64,000 bases of DNA from assembly GCA_039720395.1 (NCBI GenBank), contig CM077820.1, positions 54,318,196 through 54,382,195 on the forward strand. Reading direction: 5' to 3'. This DNA is from Liquidambar formosana (lineage: Eukaryota > Streptophyta > Magnoliopsida > Saxifragales > Altingiaceae). Below the pieces are notes generated by a model. The model was not told where the DNA came from. It saw nothing but the letters and a program-made list of their open reading frames with translations, and searched no databases. Position numbers and translations under genes: made by a program. Every line of letters starts with the position of its first letter. The stretch's first letter is position 1. This document shows positions 62,677 to 64,000 of the stretch, piece after piece.

Positions 62677-63724
62677 CGGTTAAGGCTTGGAAATTCTTTA
62701 ATGTTATATTTATTATGAAACTTTTATAGTAATTTGCATTTTTTTTTATATTTTAATTATCAGCAAAATATAAGAAATAGTAATTTGCAGATGTCCGAGA
62801 ATTCTTTAACATTGTCTAGGAGGTGGGACCAACAATATGGCCATGCATGGACAATTGCTTTGCATGCCATAAAGTCTAGTCTAAACTCTAAATCTCAAGA
62901 TTTGGATGACCAGTGATTGTTTAGCGTCTCAAAAATTAAAAAGTATTATGTTCGAATTTTCACTATTTCTCAGGGTTTTCTACTAATCAACTTTATTTTA
63001 GTCACTAATTGACACTAAGTGGGTAGTGACCTCATTCATGTTATAAAGAATGAGATCGGTCAAAGGTTTGCAAATATTATTGGCCAAAATTTTTATGAAA
63101 AAAAAATAAAAAGAAGAAAAAAAAAAAGAAAGGAGGGATGGTCCAGAATAGGGCTGGGTCAGTGCAGGTCTAGCCCAATTTGCGTAAATTGAGACTCGAA
63201 TTTACCCATCACCAAGTAATGTCCAAGACACTCACACCAAACCCATATGGCCATAACAGTTCGTTTCAATTGGGTTCTGGCTTTGAGCTTTTGTCTATGG
63301 GGTATTACCCTGCAAGGCCGAACCAAGGCATTTGGCCCATAATTGCCACAATGTTGATCCAGAGCAGTGGTTTACATGCATCATACCTAGAATCCTAAGG
63401 CTTAATCCATTCTGTAATCCTTACTTTGTGATTCCCTAAAAATGGATCCGATTAAATGTATGAAGATTGAAGCATTTCGTCCCACCAAGATGATCCATTG
63501 GCTATCGCGGTCTCGCCAACAGTTATCTAAATTTGTTCAAAATCAGCAATCATCAAATGCATAAAGTTTTGACTTAAATTGAAACAAAAAAAAAAAAAAA
63601 AAAAAAAACAGTTCTACATTTCTAATCTTTCCAAGCAGGACTTAATGACTTTCAAAACTAATTACACAAATTAACACCATCTTTTCCACCCTAACCATTT
63701 TGAAAGTACACAAGGACTTGCGAA

Positions 63725-63798
63725 ATTAGCATAAGATGTAAATTTAGAAATAATGATCCATATTAGCATAAGATATAAAATTAGAAATAATGATCCAT
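63725..63798. repeat. 37-bp tandem duplication
   Basis: 63725-63761 and 63762-63798 both run from ATTAGCATAAGAT to AATGATCCAT with a few differences. Confidence 0.85.
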
Positions 63799-64000
63799 TT
63801 CTACTATAGGACAAAAGATTTTGAAACATTGAAACTTGGATTACTTGGCATGCAAATTTGAAGTAAACCATTTCACAATTGTTAAAATAAATTACCAAAA
63901 TTATCGAACTTCAAGGGTTTGACTAATGGTGTATAATATTTAGGTCTCAGAAAACGAAAGATCTTGAGTTTCACCGGATTTATTCTTGGTGTTAATGGAT

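Larger units (their letters stand above)
60780..64000. other. Upstream of importin alpha; no recognised gene
   Basis: AT-rich DNA with a Mutator-like MITE (61546-61774), two long T runs (62549-62590 and 62652-62676), an A run (63585-63608) and a short tandem duplication (63725-63798). No coding gene was recognised. Confidence 0.55.

Overview
The window is nuclear DNA from a flowering plant, most probably a woody eudicot. It shows AT-rich intergenic DNA, many-exon genes with GT-AG introns, CT/GA-rich leaders, TATA boxes, a nuclear tRNA gene, and short plant transposons (hAT-like and Mutator-like MITEs, SINEs, a TRIM, a truncated LINE). I cannot name the species.

Layout. (1) 1-3583, minus: N-terminal half of a KIN-14 kinesin with a calponin-homology domain; the motor domain runs off the left edge. 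(2) 3.9-17.9 kb: gene-poor repeat-rich DNA. (3) 18816-22267, plus: large acidic nuclear protein with RING and PHD fingers. (4) 24015-29717, minus: Di19-type zinc-finger protein whose third intron is a U12-type AT-AC intron. (5) 32064-36016, plus: Qa-SNARE of the SYP4 (SYP41/43) group. (6) 37212-37285: tRNA-Thr(AGU). (7) 38627-40942, minus: organellar DEDDh exonuclease DPD1. (8) 44.5-49.6 kb: transposon-rich DNA. (9) 49635-50388, minus: 140-residue LLM-domain B-class GATA factor. (10) 55827-60608, minus: complete importin alpha in ten exons. (11) 60.8-64 kb: upstream DNA with a Mutator-like MITE.

The genes do not form one pathway. They are housekeeping or regulatory genes that, as far as I recall, lie together in Arabidopsis on two duplicated segments (about At5g26930-At5g27000 and At3g05670-At3g05720), so the window looks like an unfractionated ancestral eudicot gene block.

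The main anomalies are these. Three neighbouring conserved genes (RING-PHD, SYP4, DPD1) each appear to carry one extra base that breaks the reading frame, while the kinesin part, Di19, GATA and importin alpha read cleanly. The Di19 intron has near-consensus U12 signals. A 39-bp inverted repeat has arms that differ only by transitions. Several short elements still have recognisable target-site duplications. I found no CRISPR array, operon or prokaryote-like system, and no clearly new multi-gene system.
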